Source: Chloroflexota bacterium (GTDB taxonomy: Bacteria; Chloroflexota; Chloroflexia; Thermomicrobiales; UBA6265). Taken from it: a stretch of 11,493 bases of DNA. The position numbers and the translations under genes are program-made. The notes beneath the pieces were generated by a model. That model had not been told where the DNA came from and made no database searches. It saw only the letters and a program-made list of their open reading frames with translations. Where the stretch lies: assembly GCA_019348515.1 (NCBI GenBank), contig JAHWJF010000056.1, positions 1 to 11,493 on the forward strand, written 5' to 3'. Position 1 is the first letter of the stretch. The number at the start of each line of letters is the position of its first letter. Positions 1 through 7,674 of the stretch are shown in pieces.

Positions 1-2
1 CG

Positions 3-1856
3 CTCCGATGGGTCGGGCAGCATCAGGGTGGCTACCCGGTTGAGTTCTATCCGTTAGGCGAGGCGTGGCTGGAGGTTGCGGTCCGGGTATTGTCGCTGGG
101 AACGCTGTCGGCTGAGTCTGCACATACGCTCACGGTGGTTGCGCTCTTTCTCTTGCCGGGAGTTGGATTCGTTGCACTCGCGCATGAGGATGGATGGTCT
201 GCCGCCGTAGGGTTGATCGCCGTTGCGCTGCACGTCTCGCTGCCCGGTGGCTGGTACGACGGCGGGTACACCGAGTTGGTGCAGTGGGGACTGGTGACCA
301 ACGTCGCCGCCGCTGTGGCCTCAATCCTCATGCTCCCGGCGTTGATCCGGTTTCTGCGAGCCGGCACTCGCTGGGCGGCCGTGGCCGCCGCGCTCCTTGC
401 GGCCTTTGCCGTCTACGCCAACCCCAGGTCACTCCTTGGCCTGGCCGCGCTTGGGCTGGGAGCTTGGCTGGCAGGGATTCTCCGGCGAGATGGAGCGCCC
501 CTGATCGTGCTGACCTTGCGGCTGGCACTGGTTGCCGGCGTCACCGCGCTCTTGGCCGCCCCAGAGTTGGTGGCGCTCGCACGGTTCCGCGATCTCTACA
601 CCTTCGTCACGTACAGCGGGTACAACGGACTCGCGGAGTACGGCGCGACTGCGGCGAGAGGCGTCACCTGGCCCGTCCTTGGCCTCGGGCTGTTGGGACT
701 CGCTCTCGGGCTCGTCATCCGGCGTCGGCGGGCCACCACCACGGTGGCGGTAGCACTTCTCGTCTACCTGATGCTGACGGCGACACTCATCGTCGTTCCG
801 GCCGCGGCCGGCTTAGCGCCGCAGCTCGAGCCAACTCGTCTCATGCCGTTGCAGCGGCTCTTGACGATCTACCTGGCGGCCGTCGCGTCCTGGACGATCT
901 TGTCGTGGCTGACGGCCAGGATCGTGCCGTCGCGTCGCCAGGTTGCTCCGTTGGCGGCGGGTGCCGTATCCGTCGCGATTCTTCTCACACAGACGCGGCC
1001 TCTGGACGGGCCTCCTCCCGATCCCGCATCTCCGGCGATACCGCCCGTCAGCCTCTACTCGGTGGCAATGTCAGGACAGCCTGAGCAAGCCGATCTCGAA
1101 GCCGCAGTGCGAGCCGCCGATGAGGCCGCTTCTCCGGGGACGGCACTGCTCGTTCTTGGCTCAGCGCTGTCGTGGCACCAGCAGCTCTGGGCGCCGCTCT
1201 GGACCACGAGACCGCTCTTCTACGACAACTGGCTGTGGTACTGGCACCCTGACCACGCCGGCACACCGGGGTACCTGTTTCTGACGGGGCATCACTATCC
1301 CGATCCGGAGCGGACGCTCGACCGCGACTATCTTGGCCGGCACGGCATTGGTGGCGTGATCGTCACGGGGCCGGTACGGATGGAGGCCACGCGATCCCCG
1401 CTCTTGCGCCCGCTGCGCTTCGGTGTCTACGACGCATACACCGTGATCGATCCCGTGACCACGGTCACGTTTGGGGACCACACCGCGGCATCAATCGTTC
1501 TTGAGGATCACCAAGTCACGGCCACGAGCACTGCTCCTGGCGACCCGATAACAGCACGCATCAACTGGCACCCCCGGTGGCAGGCGACGGTCGCCGAAGT
1601 CCCGGAGACGGTTACGCGATTGAACAACGGTTACCTTGGCATCGAATCGAGTGAACCCGCCATGCGAGCAGAGCTGGTCTACTCACTGCAGCCACTTGGT
1701 TGGTTCGCAAGGGTGCTCGCGGCGGTTGGAGTAGCAGGAATTGCCTGGATCATCCTCGGTCACCCTCCGAAGCGTTTTCAGGACGGGCGCTGGTATTCTC
1801 GCCAAGTGAGCCGTGATGACCGGTTCGAGCTCACCCGAGATAGGAGCCGTTGGTGA
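3..1856 (+). CDS. Large polytopic membrane protein, 5'-truncated by window edge (GT-C/YfhO-like or PTPS-related architecture)
   Basis: The frame is open from the first complete codon at position 3, so the true start lies upstream. A TTG at 90 is possible but would cut off a conserved-looking segment (GGYPVEFYPLGEAWLE, codons about 10-25). About 617 residues are visible. Roughly ten hydrophobic segments lie between visible residues 42 and 330. They are followed by a non-membrane domain (about 330-565, rich in W, Y, H and P, with INWHPRW near 520) and one last membrane helix (about 568-586) with a basic, polar tail. Such an N-terminal membrane bundle, extracytoplasmic domain and final helix resembles the YfhO/GT-C glycosyltransferase-like and '6-pyruvoyl-tetrahydropterin synthase-related' membrane proteins, often linked to cell-surface glycans. 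The similarity is by architecture and short motifs only, and no catalytic residue can be assigned. The nearby dTDP-sugar genes fit a surface-polysaccharide theme, but they are not in the same operon. Confidence 0.8.
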   Translation, partial: LRWVGQHQGGYPVEFYPLGEAWLEVAVRVLSLGTLSAESAHTLTVVALFLLPGVGFVALAHEDGWSAAVGLIAVALHVSLPGGWYDGGYTELVQWGLVTNVAAAVASILMLPALIRFLRAGTRWAAVAAALLAAFAVYANPRSLLGLAALGLGAWLAGILRRDGAPLIVLTLRLALVAGVTALLAAPELVALARFRDLYTFVTYSGYNGLAEYGATAARGVTWPVLGLGLLGLALGLVIRRRRATTTVAVALLVYLMLTATLIVVPAAAGLAPQLEPTRLMPLQRLLTIYLAAVASWTILSWLTARIVPSRRQVAPLAAGAVSVAILLTQTRPLDGPPPDPASPAIPPVSLYSVAMSGQPEQADLEAAVRAADEAASPGTALLVLGSALSWHQQLWAPLWTTRPLFYDNWLWYWHPDHAGTPGYLFLTGHHYPDPERTLDRDYLGRHGIGGVIVTGPVRMEATRSPLLRPLRFGVYDAYTVIDPVTTVTFGDHTAASIVLEDHQVTATSTAPGDPITARINWHPRWQATVAEVPETVTRLNNGYLGIESSEPAMRAELVYSLQPLGWFARVLAAVGVAGIAWIILGHPPKRFQDGRWYSRQVSRDDRFELTRDRSRW

Positions 1857-1869
1857 GGATCACGGAGTT

Positions 1870-1896
1870 ATGAGCCCAGGACATCACTACGGATGA
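1870..1896 (+). other. Possible 8-codon minicistron (MSPGHHYG) coupled to the next gene
   Basis: An ATG at 1870 opens an 8-codon frame whose TGA at 1894-1896 overlaps the ATG at 1893 in the form ATGA, a usual layout for translational coupling. GGAG at 1864-1867 lies only 2 nt before this ATG and GAGG at 1856-1859 lies 10 nt before it, so its ribosome binding site is poor or ambiguous. It may be chance. Confidence 0.15.
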
Positions 1897-3107
1897 GAGA
1901 CGATGACATTCGATCACCACTACTGCCAGGGGGAGACCTGGTTGCAGCACTCCTCGACCGTGAGGTGATGGGTCTTGCCGACCGCGGTGGGGCGAGTAAC
2001 CTCATTGGCGACCGCTGGGCAGACATAGCGGCGGCGCATGCGGAAACCTGGCTCCAGCGTGACTACGTCATTGCTGTGGAAGATCAGGAGCCGTTGCCAA
2101 TTGTCCGGGTGGATCGGCTGGATGCGATACCGGCGGTCGCCGCGGCGGCGTCGAAACGAGGACTGCAAAACCCTGACCTGCTGCTCATCGCCCAGCGCGG
2201 GAATGAGCAGGCAATCCAGGCGGCGGATGCCAAGTTTTCCGTCGAAACGGCGCGGTCGAAGCAGGTAAGCCCCGAGGTCGTCCTGGGCCTGCTCGACCTG
2301 CGGGAGCACGTGCCGGGACTATTGCACGGAGTAGGCGACCGACCCCATGTCGAGCCGGGTGTTTTTCTCTGCCCCGACTACCCGCTTACCCATATCATGC
2401 TGCGGCGGCGGCGTGGCATCGTCCGCACCACGGTGCGTCCGGAAGAAGTGGTTCTCGTCCCGGCCGATCCGGCTCGGTTCTGGGACGAGGTTCAAGGCGC
2501 CGAGATCATGTTTCCACTCGCCGACACGGATGACCTCCCGGCGCGACCAGAAGAGCATCTCATGGCGGGGGTCTACTACTTCCGGCTGGCGCGGGCCGCC
2601 GTGGGGTTCTGGCTTGACGCGACCAAGCCGTTGCTCCTGCACAACGACACGGTGAACGTCGACTTCGGCGACGTCCGCGAGGAAGCGATCCGGCGGTCCC
2701 TGTCCGCGGCATCGGCATTCGAGGTGATCAGGCGTTGGGACGTCGACGTGCAGTCCATACGAAGCCAGCGGGCCGCGGTCGACCAGGTTGCCGCCTTGCC
2801 GATACCAGGCCGCGAGTTGCGGCCTATGACCGCACGGATCGCGGATGCCGTGGGCGGTGAGCCACCGTCGGCCAATCAAGTGCGGCGGCGCCTGGGTGCC
2901 TGGTACCGAGGCGAGCTCCGCGACCGCTTCGGCCCGATCTATCCTCCCGTTGCCGACCTGCCGTCGATATTGCGCCAGCTTGCCGATGTCGGCCGGGATC
3001 TCATGCCTCAGGCCGAACGAGAGTTGGAGCGGATCGTGCGCCTGCTGATGATGGACGCCAATGTGCCAGAACAGCCGGCGGTGACAATTGGAGAATCGCG
3101 ACGCTGA
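1893..3107 (+). CDS. Uncharacterised soluble protein with a PD-(D/E)XK-nuclease-like N-terminal pattern
   Basis: This 404-residue protein has no signal peptide or membrane segment, and I do not recognise its family. The ATG at 1893 follows a weak CAGGA (1877-1881) and comes 36 bp after the upstream membrane-protein gene, so the two may be co-transcribed. Residues 40-125 contain, in the right order, elements resembling a PD-(D/E)XK core: a helix with Glu51 (HAETWL), a hydrophobic strand with Asp95 (NPDLLLI), then Asp112-Ala-Lys114 in AADAKFS, with Gln124 further on. These are typical metal-binding and lysine positions in restriction-type and RecB-like nucleases. Strong divergence elsewhere means this is an inference from motif spacing, not a family assignment. 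The middle (about 160-270) is rich in aromatic and charged residues, for example LMAGVYYFRLARAAVGFW. The C-terminal third looks helical and charged (residues 325-390). The gene ends 20 bp before the convergent MFS gene. Confidence 0.85.
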   Translation: MRDDDIRSPLLPGGDLVAALLDREVMGLADRGGASNLIGDRWADIAAAHAETWLQRDYVIAVEDQEPLPIVRVDRLDAIPAVAAAASKRGLQNPDLLLIAQRGNEQAIQAADAKFSVETARSKQVSPEVVLGLLDLREHVPGLLHGVGDRPHVEPGVFLCPDYPLTHIMLRRRRGIVRTTVRPEEVVLVPADPARFWDEVQGAEIMFPLADTDDLPARPEEHLMAGVYYFRLARAAVGFWLDATKPLLLHNDTVNVDFGDVREEAIRRSLSAASAFEVIRRWDVDVQSIRSQRAAVDQVAALPIPGRELRPMTARIADAVGGEPPSANQVRRRLGAWYRGELRDRFGPIYPPVADLPSILRQLADVGRDLMPQAERELERIVRLLMMDANVPEQPAVTIGESRR

Positions 3108-3129
3108 ACGACGTTGGCCGCGGCGATTC
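3093..3129. terminator. Weak inverted repeat across two convergent stop codons
   Basis: GAATCGC (3093-3099) and its exact reverse complement GCGATTC (3123-3129) flank a 23-nt loop that covers the stop of the upstream gene and touches the stop of the convergent MFS gene. It could act as a bidirectional terminator, but the stem is short, the loop is long and no T-run follows on either strand. Confidence 0.22.
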
Positions 3130-4405
3130 AGATGTCCCGCGCTTCTGAAGAGGTCAAGCCGAGGATTGACGCCAACACCGACGAGATGATGGCGCCGCCG
3201 GCGACTGCTGCCGGAGTTCCGACGCGGTCGGCGATCATACCCATCGGGAGCGAGCCGAGCGGCATCAGCCCCCACGTCAACATGTAGGCCCCCGTCACCC
3301 GACCGCGAACATCATCGGTCACCCGGTGCTGCACGAGGGCGTTATTGCCGCTCATGAACGCCGCCCCCAGCATGCCCGCCAGGAAGAGCAACGGCAACGT
3401 AATCCACAGCGTCCGGGAGAGTGCCACGCCGACGATGGGAAGTCCATAGAGGACGGTCATCCCGAGCAATAGGCGCCCAGCTCCTTCAGATCTTGCGGCC
3501 GATGCCACGAGGAGCGACCCCACGACCGCTCCGCAGCCAGAGACGGCCATCAGCAGTCCGAGACCCTCCGCGCCAATCTTCAAGATGTCGCGCGCGAACA
3601 CATTCAGGAATCCGATATAGGGGAAGACGAAAAGGGTTGGGATCGAGGCGAGCAGGAACAGCGTCCGGAGATCGGGGCGAGAGGCGATGAGCCGAATCCC
3701 GTCAAAAACACCTCTACTGCCCGTGGTTCTCAGTACCCGTGGAGGGAGCACGATTCCCAAGACCAGGATGAATGACACCGCAATCGCCGCCCCCTGAGCC
3801 AGGAACGTCGGTCCGACGCCGATCGTGCCGATCACTATCCCTGCGACTGACGGACCGACGACCCGGGTCATGTTCTGGCCGGCGCTCATCAAGCCGATGG
3901 CGTTGGTCAGGTTCTCTTTGGGGACCAACGTAGGCACGAGCGACTGCTGCGTCGGGATCAGCAACGCCAAGAGCGAGCCGTTGAAAAAGGCGGCAATTGG
4001 CAGGTGCCAGGGCTGCACGAACCCTCCAATGACGTCTGCCGCCAGCACCGTTGCGAGGAGGAAAGCGAGTACCTGACAGGCGAGCATCAGCCGGCGGCGA
4101 TCGAGGCGATCGATGAGGGAGCCGCCGAACGGTGCGACGACGAGAAATGGCAGTCCGGCGAAAAAGGTGACGATTCCGACGAATCCGGGTGAGTTCGTCA
4201 TCACGATCGCCAGCCAGCCGAGGGCGACCTGCTGCATCCACTGACCAACTGATGATGCGAGGGCCGCGAGCCAGAGGCTACGAAAGACTGGGTGATCAGC
4301 CACTGCGCCGAGAAATCGCGGACGGGACCGCACCGTCCCCGGTGGTTCGTCTCGTACGATGTCGCTCAGGGCGGGGCGTGCGGGAACGCGTTGCCGGAAC
4401 GCCAA
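3128..4405 (-). CDS. MFS efflux transporter, MFS_3/EntS-like
   Basis: This 425-residue inner-membrane protein has a soluble N-terminus of about 40 residues followed by about 12 hydrophobic segments, the normal length for the family. MFS motif A is clear between the second and third helices: GGSLIDRLDRRRLM at residues 94-107. The segments NAIGLMSAGQNMTRVVGPSVAG and GNNALVQHRVTDDVRGRVTGAYML are typical of the MFS_3 group, which includes the enterobactin exporter EntS and macrolide-type efflux pumps. It is therefore most likely a proton-driven exporter of small molecules. The substrate cannot be read from sequence. The start is TTG (4405-4403 on the minus strand). I chose it because AGGAG lies 6 nt upstream and the frame has no better initiator before the first helix. 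It is transcribed alone, convergent with the gene at 1893-3107 and divergent from the dTDP-sugar operon. Confidence 0.92.
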   Translation of the reverse strand: MAFRQRVPARPALSDIVRDEPPGTVRSRPRFLGAVADHPVFRSLWLAALASSVGQWMQQVALGWLAIVMTNSPGFVGIVTFFAGLPFLVVAPFGGSLIDRLDRRRLMLACQVLAFLLATVLAADVIGGFVQPWHLPIAAFFNGSLLALLIPTQQSLVPTLVPKENLTNAIGLMSAGQNMTRVVGPSVAGIVIGTIGVGPTFLAQGAAIAVSFILVLGIVLPPRVLRTTGSRGVFDGIRLIASRPDLRTLFLLASIPTLFVFPYIGFLNVFARDILKIGAEGLGLLMAVSGCGAVVGSLLVASAARSEGAGRLLLGMTVLYGLPIVGVALSRTLWITLPLLFLAGMLGAAFMSGNNALVQHRVTDDVRGRVTGAYMLTWGLMPLGSLPMGMIADRVGTPAAVAGGAIISSVLASILGLTSSEARDI

Positions 4406-4411
4406 GATCGT

Positions 4412-4416
4412 CTCCT
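4412..4416 (-). promoter_or_regulatory. Ribosome binding site AGGAG deciding the TTG start of the MFS gene
   Basis: On the minus strand AGGAG is followed by the six bases ACGATC and then TTG (4405-4403). Sequence and spacing are close to ideal, which supports the unusual start codon. Confidence 0.7.
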
Positions 4417-4469
4417 AAAGGAACACCTGCCGAACCGAACCAGCAGGCGCCCGGCCGAGAATCGCCGGG

Positions 4470-4478
4470 ACTATAGCA
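4470..4478 (-). promoter_or_regulatory. Candidate extended -10 promoter for the MFS gene
   Basis: The minus strand reads TGCTATAGT: TATAGT matches the -10 consensus in five of six positions and is preceded by the extended TGn element. No good -35 lies 16-18 bp upstream, and TTGCCA is 26 bp away. A start site near 4463 would give a leader of about 58 nt. The rest of the divergent region (4406-4592) contains AT-rich steps around 4507-4524 that may hold the plus-strand promoter of the dTDP-sugar operon, but I could not pick a convincing -35/-10 pair there. Confidence 0.35.
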
Positions 4479-4592
4479 CCAGCCACACTCTCGATCCGGA
4501 CTGGCAACAATATCGTCTATCCTTCAGTTTCCGACCCGGCGGTCCATGCGGTGATCCGATTGGGTCGGCATGGAAAGGGGACGATTCGGGCC

Positions 4593-5672
4593 GTGAACTG
4601 CACGTTGAAGGGATTGGTACTCGCTGGAGGAAAGGGGTCGCGATTGCGGCCGCTCACCGCTACCGGCGCCAAGCAGCTGGTACCCGTGGCAAACAAACCG
4701 GTCCTGTTCTATGCGCTAGAGCAACTCGTCGATGCCGAGGTGACGGAGATTGGCATCATCACCGGCGATACCGCTGATCAAGTGATGGATGCCGTTGGCG
4801 ACGGATCCGCATTTGGGGCCTCCGTGACGTACCTTCCTCAGCCCGCCCCGCTCGGTCTCGCGCACGCGATCATCACCGCGGAGAGCTGGCTCGGGGACTC
4901 GCCATTCTGCATGTTTCTCGGAGATAACTTTCTCGGCGGCGGCATCGAGTCGTACACCGCTCGATTCCGCGATCAGCCGTGCGCGGCACAGATCCTCCTG
5001 CGCCGTGTCGACGACGCCTCGTCATTAGGGGTCGCAGTCCTCGATCCCGATGGCCGGGTGCTGCGGCTCGTCGAAAAACCGCGCGAGCCGATTTCGGATC
5101 TCGCGGTCATTGGCGTCTACTACTTTGGGCCGGAAATCCATCAGATTACGCCGGCGCTCGTGCCGTCAGCGCGGGGTGAGCTCGAGATCACCGACGCGAT
5201 TCAGGCTCTGATCGATGCCGGTCTCGAAGTCCGTGCCCAGACGGTCGCGGACGACTGGATCGACACCGGCAAGAAAGACGACATGTTGGAGGCCAACCGG
5301 CTCATCCTTGGTTCGCTACAACGGCGCGTCGAGGGGCATGTGGATACAGAATCAACGCTTATCGGGCCGGTCGTCGTAGAGTCGGGGGCCTCGATCACTG
5401 GCAGCACGGTGCGCGGTCCAGCCGTCATCGGCGCGGGCACCTCGGTCCGGGACACCTACATCGGGCCGTTCACCGCGATCGGTCCTGATTGCGAGCTATC
5501 GGGCTGCGAGATCGAGCACTCGATCGTTTTGGAACGGAGCATCATCCGCAATGTTGAACGGCGGATCGCCGACTCATTGATCGGCCGTGAAGTTGTGGTT
5601 GAACGCTCCCCGCTGCGCCCACAAGCTATCCGCTTGCTTCTCGGCGACCACTCGCGTGTCGATGTCGTTTGA
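4593..5672 (+). CDS. rfbA: Glucose-1-phosphate thymidylyltransferase, long form (RmlA_long/StrD type)
   Basis: It catalyses glucose-1-phosphate + dTTP to dTDP-glucose + PPi, the first step to dTDP-deoxysugars, in the cytoplasm. With the GTG at 4593 it has 359 residues, matching the long form (about 355) and not the ~290-residue short RmlA. The nucleotidyltransferase domain fills residues 5-245: GGKGSRLRPLT (12-22), Lys27 in AKQL, GDN with metal ligand Asp111 (110-112), EKP (161-163) and DDWIDTGK with Asp224 (220-227). Residues about 255-345 form a left-handed beta-helix of hexapeptide-like repeats (IGPVVVESGASI, VIGAGTSV, IGPFTAIGPDC). The start is uncertain: GTG 4593 has AAAGGGG 12 nt upstream, TTG 4605 would begin exactly at the family-typical MKGLVLAGG, and GTG 4551 adds an unconserved 14 residues. 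Long forms are common in deoxysugar and antibiotic-sugar pathways. Its 3' end overlaps the next gene by 11 bp, so the two are co-transcribed. Confidence 0.93.
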   Translation: MNCTLKGLVLAGGKGSRLRPLTATGAKQLVPVANKPVLFYALEQLVDAEVTEIGIITGDTADQVMDAVGDGSAFGASVTYLPQPAPLGLAHAIITAESWLGDSPFCMFLGDNFLGGGIESYTARFRDQPCAAQILLRRVDDASSLGVAVLDPDGRVLRLVEKPREPISDLAVIGVYYFGPEIHQITPALVPSARGELEITDAIQALIDAGLEVRAQTVADDWIDTGKKDDMLEANRLILGSLQRRVEGHVDTESTLIGPVVVESGASITGSTVRGPAVIGAGTSVRDTYIGPFTAIGPDCELSGCEIEHSIVLERSIIRNVERRIADSLIGREVVVERSPLRPQAIRLLLGDHSRVDVV

Positions 5673-6624
5673 CCGAGTTGGTCCGCTGCTCGGGCAACGC
5701 GTGCTGGTGACTGGCGCTGGTGGCCAGCTCGGCCGGTATCTGGTTCCCGCGGTCCGGCGTTCAGGAGCGACGGTCATCGCTTTGGGATTGCGGGCTGCCG
5801 CCGGCATCGACGTCGCCGTCGATCTGGCAGACCGCGAAGCGGCCGTCAATGCCATCAGTTCGGTCAGCCCGGACGTGGTCATCCATGCCGCGGCCTGCAC
5901 TGACGTCGATGGCATCGAGCGGGATCCGCATCGTGGCGACTCGGGAAATGCGTGGGCCACCCGTAACGTTGCCGATGCTACAAGCGACTCGCGTGGCTAT
6001 TTGATCGCCGTCGGCACAGACATGGTCTTTCCAGGGGACGGCGGGGCGCCGTACGCGGAGGACGCCCCTCCCGCGCCGATTTCGGCATACGGCCGGTCGA
6101 AGTTGGAGGCGGAGACCGCGGTGCTGGAAACCGATCCCGCGTTCGCTGTGGCGCGCACGGCCTGGCTCTATGGGGGATCGGGTAAGCATTTTCCGCGCAC
6201 CGTTCTTTCCGTCCTCCGCGACCGGGGTGGCATCGATGTTGTCGACGACGAGCGCGGCAGTCCGACGTATGCCGCTGATCTCGCCGATGCGCTCGTGCAG
6301 CTGGCGGTCACGCGCGGATGCGGCGTGTTTCATCTCGTCAACGAAGGCAGTGCAAGCCGGTTCACGCTGGCGCGCGAGACCGCGCGGCTGGCGGGATTCA
6401 ATCCGGATCTGGTGCGGCCGATATCGACTGAGGAGTTCCTCAAACGGTATCCGTTGCCGGCGCGACGCCCAGCCGACAGCACGTTACGGAATATGCGCGC
6501 GGCGGCACTTGGCATCTCACTTCGAGACTGGCGTGAAGCCGTGAAGAGATACGTGCCGCACCTGGTGGCCGATCTACTGCCGGGCACGACGGCCGCGTCG
6601 ACGACTGCAATGGGAGGGAGGTAG
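5662..6624 (+). CDS. rfbD: dTDP-4-dehydrorhamnose reductase (RmlD-like SDR)
   Basis: It is predicted to reduce the 4-keto group of dTDP-4-dehydrorhamnose with NAD(P)H, the last step to dTDP-L-rhamnose. With ATG 5662 it has 320 residues, near the family length of about 290-300 plus a short tail. The Rossmann motif GAGGQLG spans residues 18-24. The segment GTDMVFPG has catalytic-type Thr119, followed by YGRSK with Tyr143 and Lys147, and then RTAWLYG with Trp168. The usual TDYVFDG is changed to TDMVFPG, replacing the aromatic residue next to the catalytic Thr-Asp. The tail after about residue 295 (TTAASTTAMGGR) is low complexity. ATG 5662 was chosen over the in-frame GTG 5587 because the longer start adds 25 residues that lie wholly inside rfbA and have no family counterpart. 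GTG 5656 is an equally close alternative. The gene sits between rfbA and rfbB (3-bp spacing), which supports the role. Confidence 0.9.
   Translation: MSFDRVGPLLGQRVLVTGAGGQLGRYLVPAVRRSGATVIALGLRAAAGIDVAVDLADREAAVNAISSVSPDVVIHAAACTDVDGIERDPHRGDSGNAWATRNVADATSDSRGYLIAVGTDMVFPGDGGAPYAEDAPPAPISAYGRSKLEAETAVLETDPAFAVARTAWLYGGSGKHFPRTVLSVLRDRGGIDVVDDERGSPTYAADLADALVQLAVTRGCGVFHLVNEGSASRFTLARETARLAGFNPDLVRPISTEEFLKRYPLPARRPADSTLRNMRAAALGISLRDWREAVKRYVPHLVADLLPGTTAASTTAMGGR
6612..6621 (+). promoter_or_regulatory. Ribosome binding site of rfbB (GGGAGGGAGG)
   Basis: The purine-rich run GGGAGGGAGG lies inside the last codons of rfbD and ends 5 nt before GTG 6627. It supports the GTG start and tight coupling of the two genes. 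Confidence 0.65.
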
Positions 6625-6626
6625 AC

Positions 6627-7661
6627 GTGCGCATCCTGGTAACTGGCGCCGCCGGGTTCATTGGCTCCGCATATGTACGGCATGTGCTAAATGAGCACCC
6701 CGGCGACAAGGTGCTTGGCCTCGACTTGCTCACATACGCGGGAAACCTCGCAAACCTCGAGGAGCAGCGCGATGACCCGCGCTTTCGCTTCGTTCGGGGA
6801 GACATTGCGGACGCGGAACTCATCGGGGAGTTGGCCCCAGATCTTGATGCCATCGTCAACTTCGCGGCGGAGTCTCACGTCGATCGCTCCCTGCTCGATC
6901 CCGGGGCGTTCGCGCGGGCCAACGTCATTGGCGTGATGACGCTGCTGGAGGCCGCCAGAACTCATGGGTTGCGCATGCTCCAGGTCAGCACAGACGAGGT
7001 CTACGGTCATGTTCCAGCCGGTCAGGCCGCGGCCGAGGACTATCCTCTGCAACCGCGCTCGCCCTATTCCGCGGCCAAGGCTGGCGGCGAACTAATGTGC
7101 CAGGCCTATGGCACATCCTATGGAACGGACGTCGTGATCACCCGAGGCGCCAACACGATTGGGCCCCGACAGTATCCCGAGAAACTCATCCCGTTGTTCG
7201 TGACCAATGCGCTTCTGGATTTGCCGCTGCCGGTTTATGGAGATGGTCGCCAGATTCGCAACTGGCTCCATGCGGACGATCATGCTGCCGCTATCGATCT
7301 GGTGTTGAGAGAGGGCGCAAGCGGGCAGGCGTACAACGTCGCCGCGGACAACGAGCGGGAGAACCTGGAGGTGGTCCACGATATCCTCCAGCGAGTCGGC
7401 AAACCGCTTTCCCTGATCCGGCACGTCGAGGACCGCCCGGGACATGACCGGCGCTATGGCATCGATACCACACGTATCAGGACTGAACTGGGTTGGAGTC
7501 CGCGTAGAGACTGGCATCAGACGTTGTACGACACCATCGACTGGTACGTTGCGAACCCCGGTTGGTGGCAAGCCATCCGGCATCGAGACCCCAGATTCCA
7601 GGAATTCTACGATCGGCAATACAGCCATCGGTTGGCGGGCGTCGGGACTGCCACGAACTGA
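6627..7661 (+). CDS. rfbB: dTDP-glucose 4,6-dehydratase (RmlB, extended SDR)
   Basis: It converts dTDP-glucose to dTDP-4-keto-6-deoxy-glucose using tightly bound NAD+, the second step of the pathway, in the cytoplasm. It has 344 residues, the normal family length. The diagnostic motifs are all present: GAAGFIG (7-13) for NAD+, DLLTYAGNL (33-41), NFAAESHVDRS (78-88), the catalytic STDEVYG (121-127, Thr122-Asp123-Glu124), YSAAK (147-151) and TRGANTIGPRQYPEKLIP in the substrate-binding region. This DEVYG pattern separates RmlB from UDP-glucose 4-epimerases. GTG 6627 starts directly at the Rossmann strand (MRILVTG), 2 bp after the rfbD stop and behind a strong ribosome binding site. It is the last gene of the operon, with a perfect palindrome 13 bp after its stop. 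The epimerase rfbC is not found next to it. Confidence 0.96.
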   Translation: MRILVTGAAGFIGSAYVRHVLNEHPGDKVLGLDLLTYAGNLANLEEQRDDPRFRFVRGDIADAELIGELAPDLDAIVNFAAESHVDRSLLDPGAFARANVIGVMTLLEAARTHGLRMLQVSTDEVYGHVPAGQAAAEDYPLQPRSPYSAAKAGGELMCQAYGTSYGTDVVITRGANTIGPRQYPEKLIPLFVTNALLDLPLPVYGDGRQIRNWLHADDHAAAIDLVLREGASGQAYNVAADNERENLEVVHDILQRVGKPLSLIRHVEDRPGHDRRYGIDTTRIRTELGWSPRRDWHQTLYDTIDWYVANPGWWQAIRHRDPRFQEFYDRQYSHRLAGVGTATN

Positions 7662-7674
7662 AGCCCTGCATCAC

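Noticed and set aside
194..1084. Plus-strand open frame of 296 codons inside the first membrane protein
   Set aside because: Its translation is Arg/Gly/Ala-rich and without hydrophobic organisation, typical of a +1/+2 shadow in GC-rich DNA.
2319..3275. Minus-strand open frame of 318 codons across the unknown gene and the MFS 3' end
   Set aside because: It overlaps two genes with better composition, spans their convergent stops, and its translation is Arg/His-rich without domains. The plus-strand frame at 1893-3107 looks like a normal protein.
4551..4592. GTG 4551 as the start of rfbA
   Set aside because: It adds 14 residues before the conserved MKGLVLAGG-like start and has no better ribosome binding site than GTG 4593, although it cannot be fully excluded.
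5587..5661. GTG 5587 as the start of rfbD
   Set aside because: The extra 25 residues lie wholly within rfbA and have no counterpart before the Rossmann motif.
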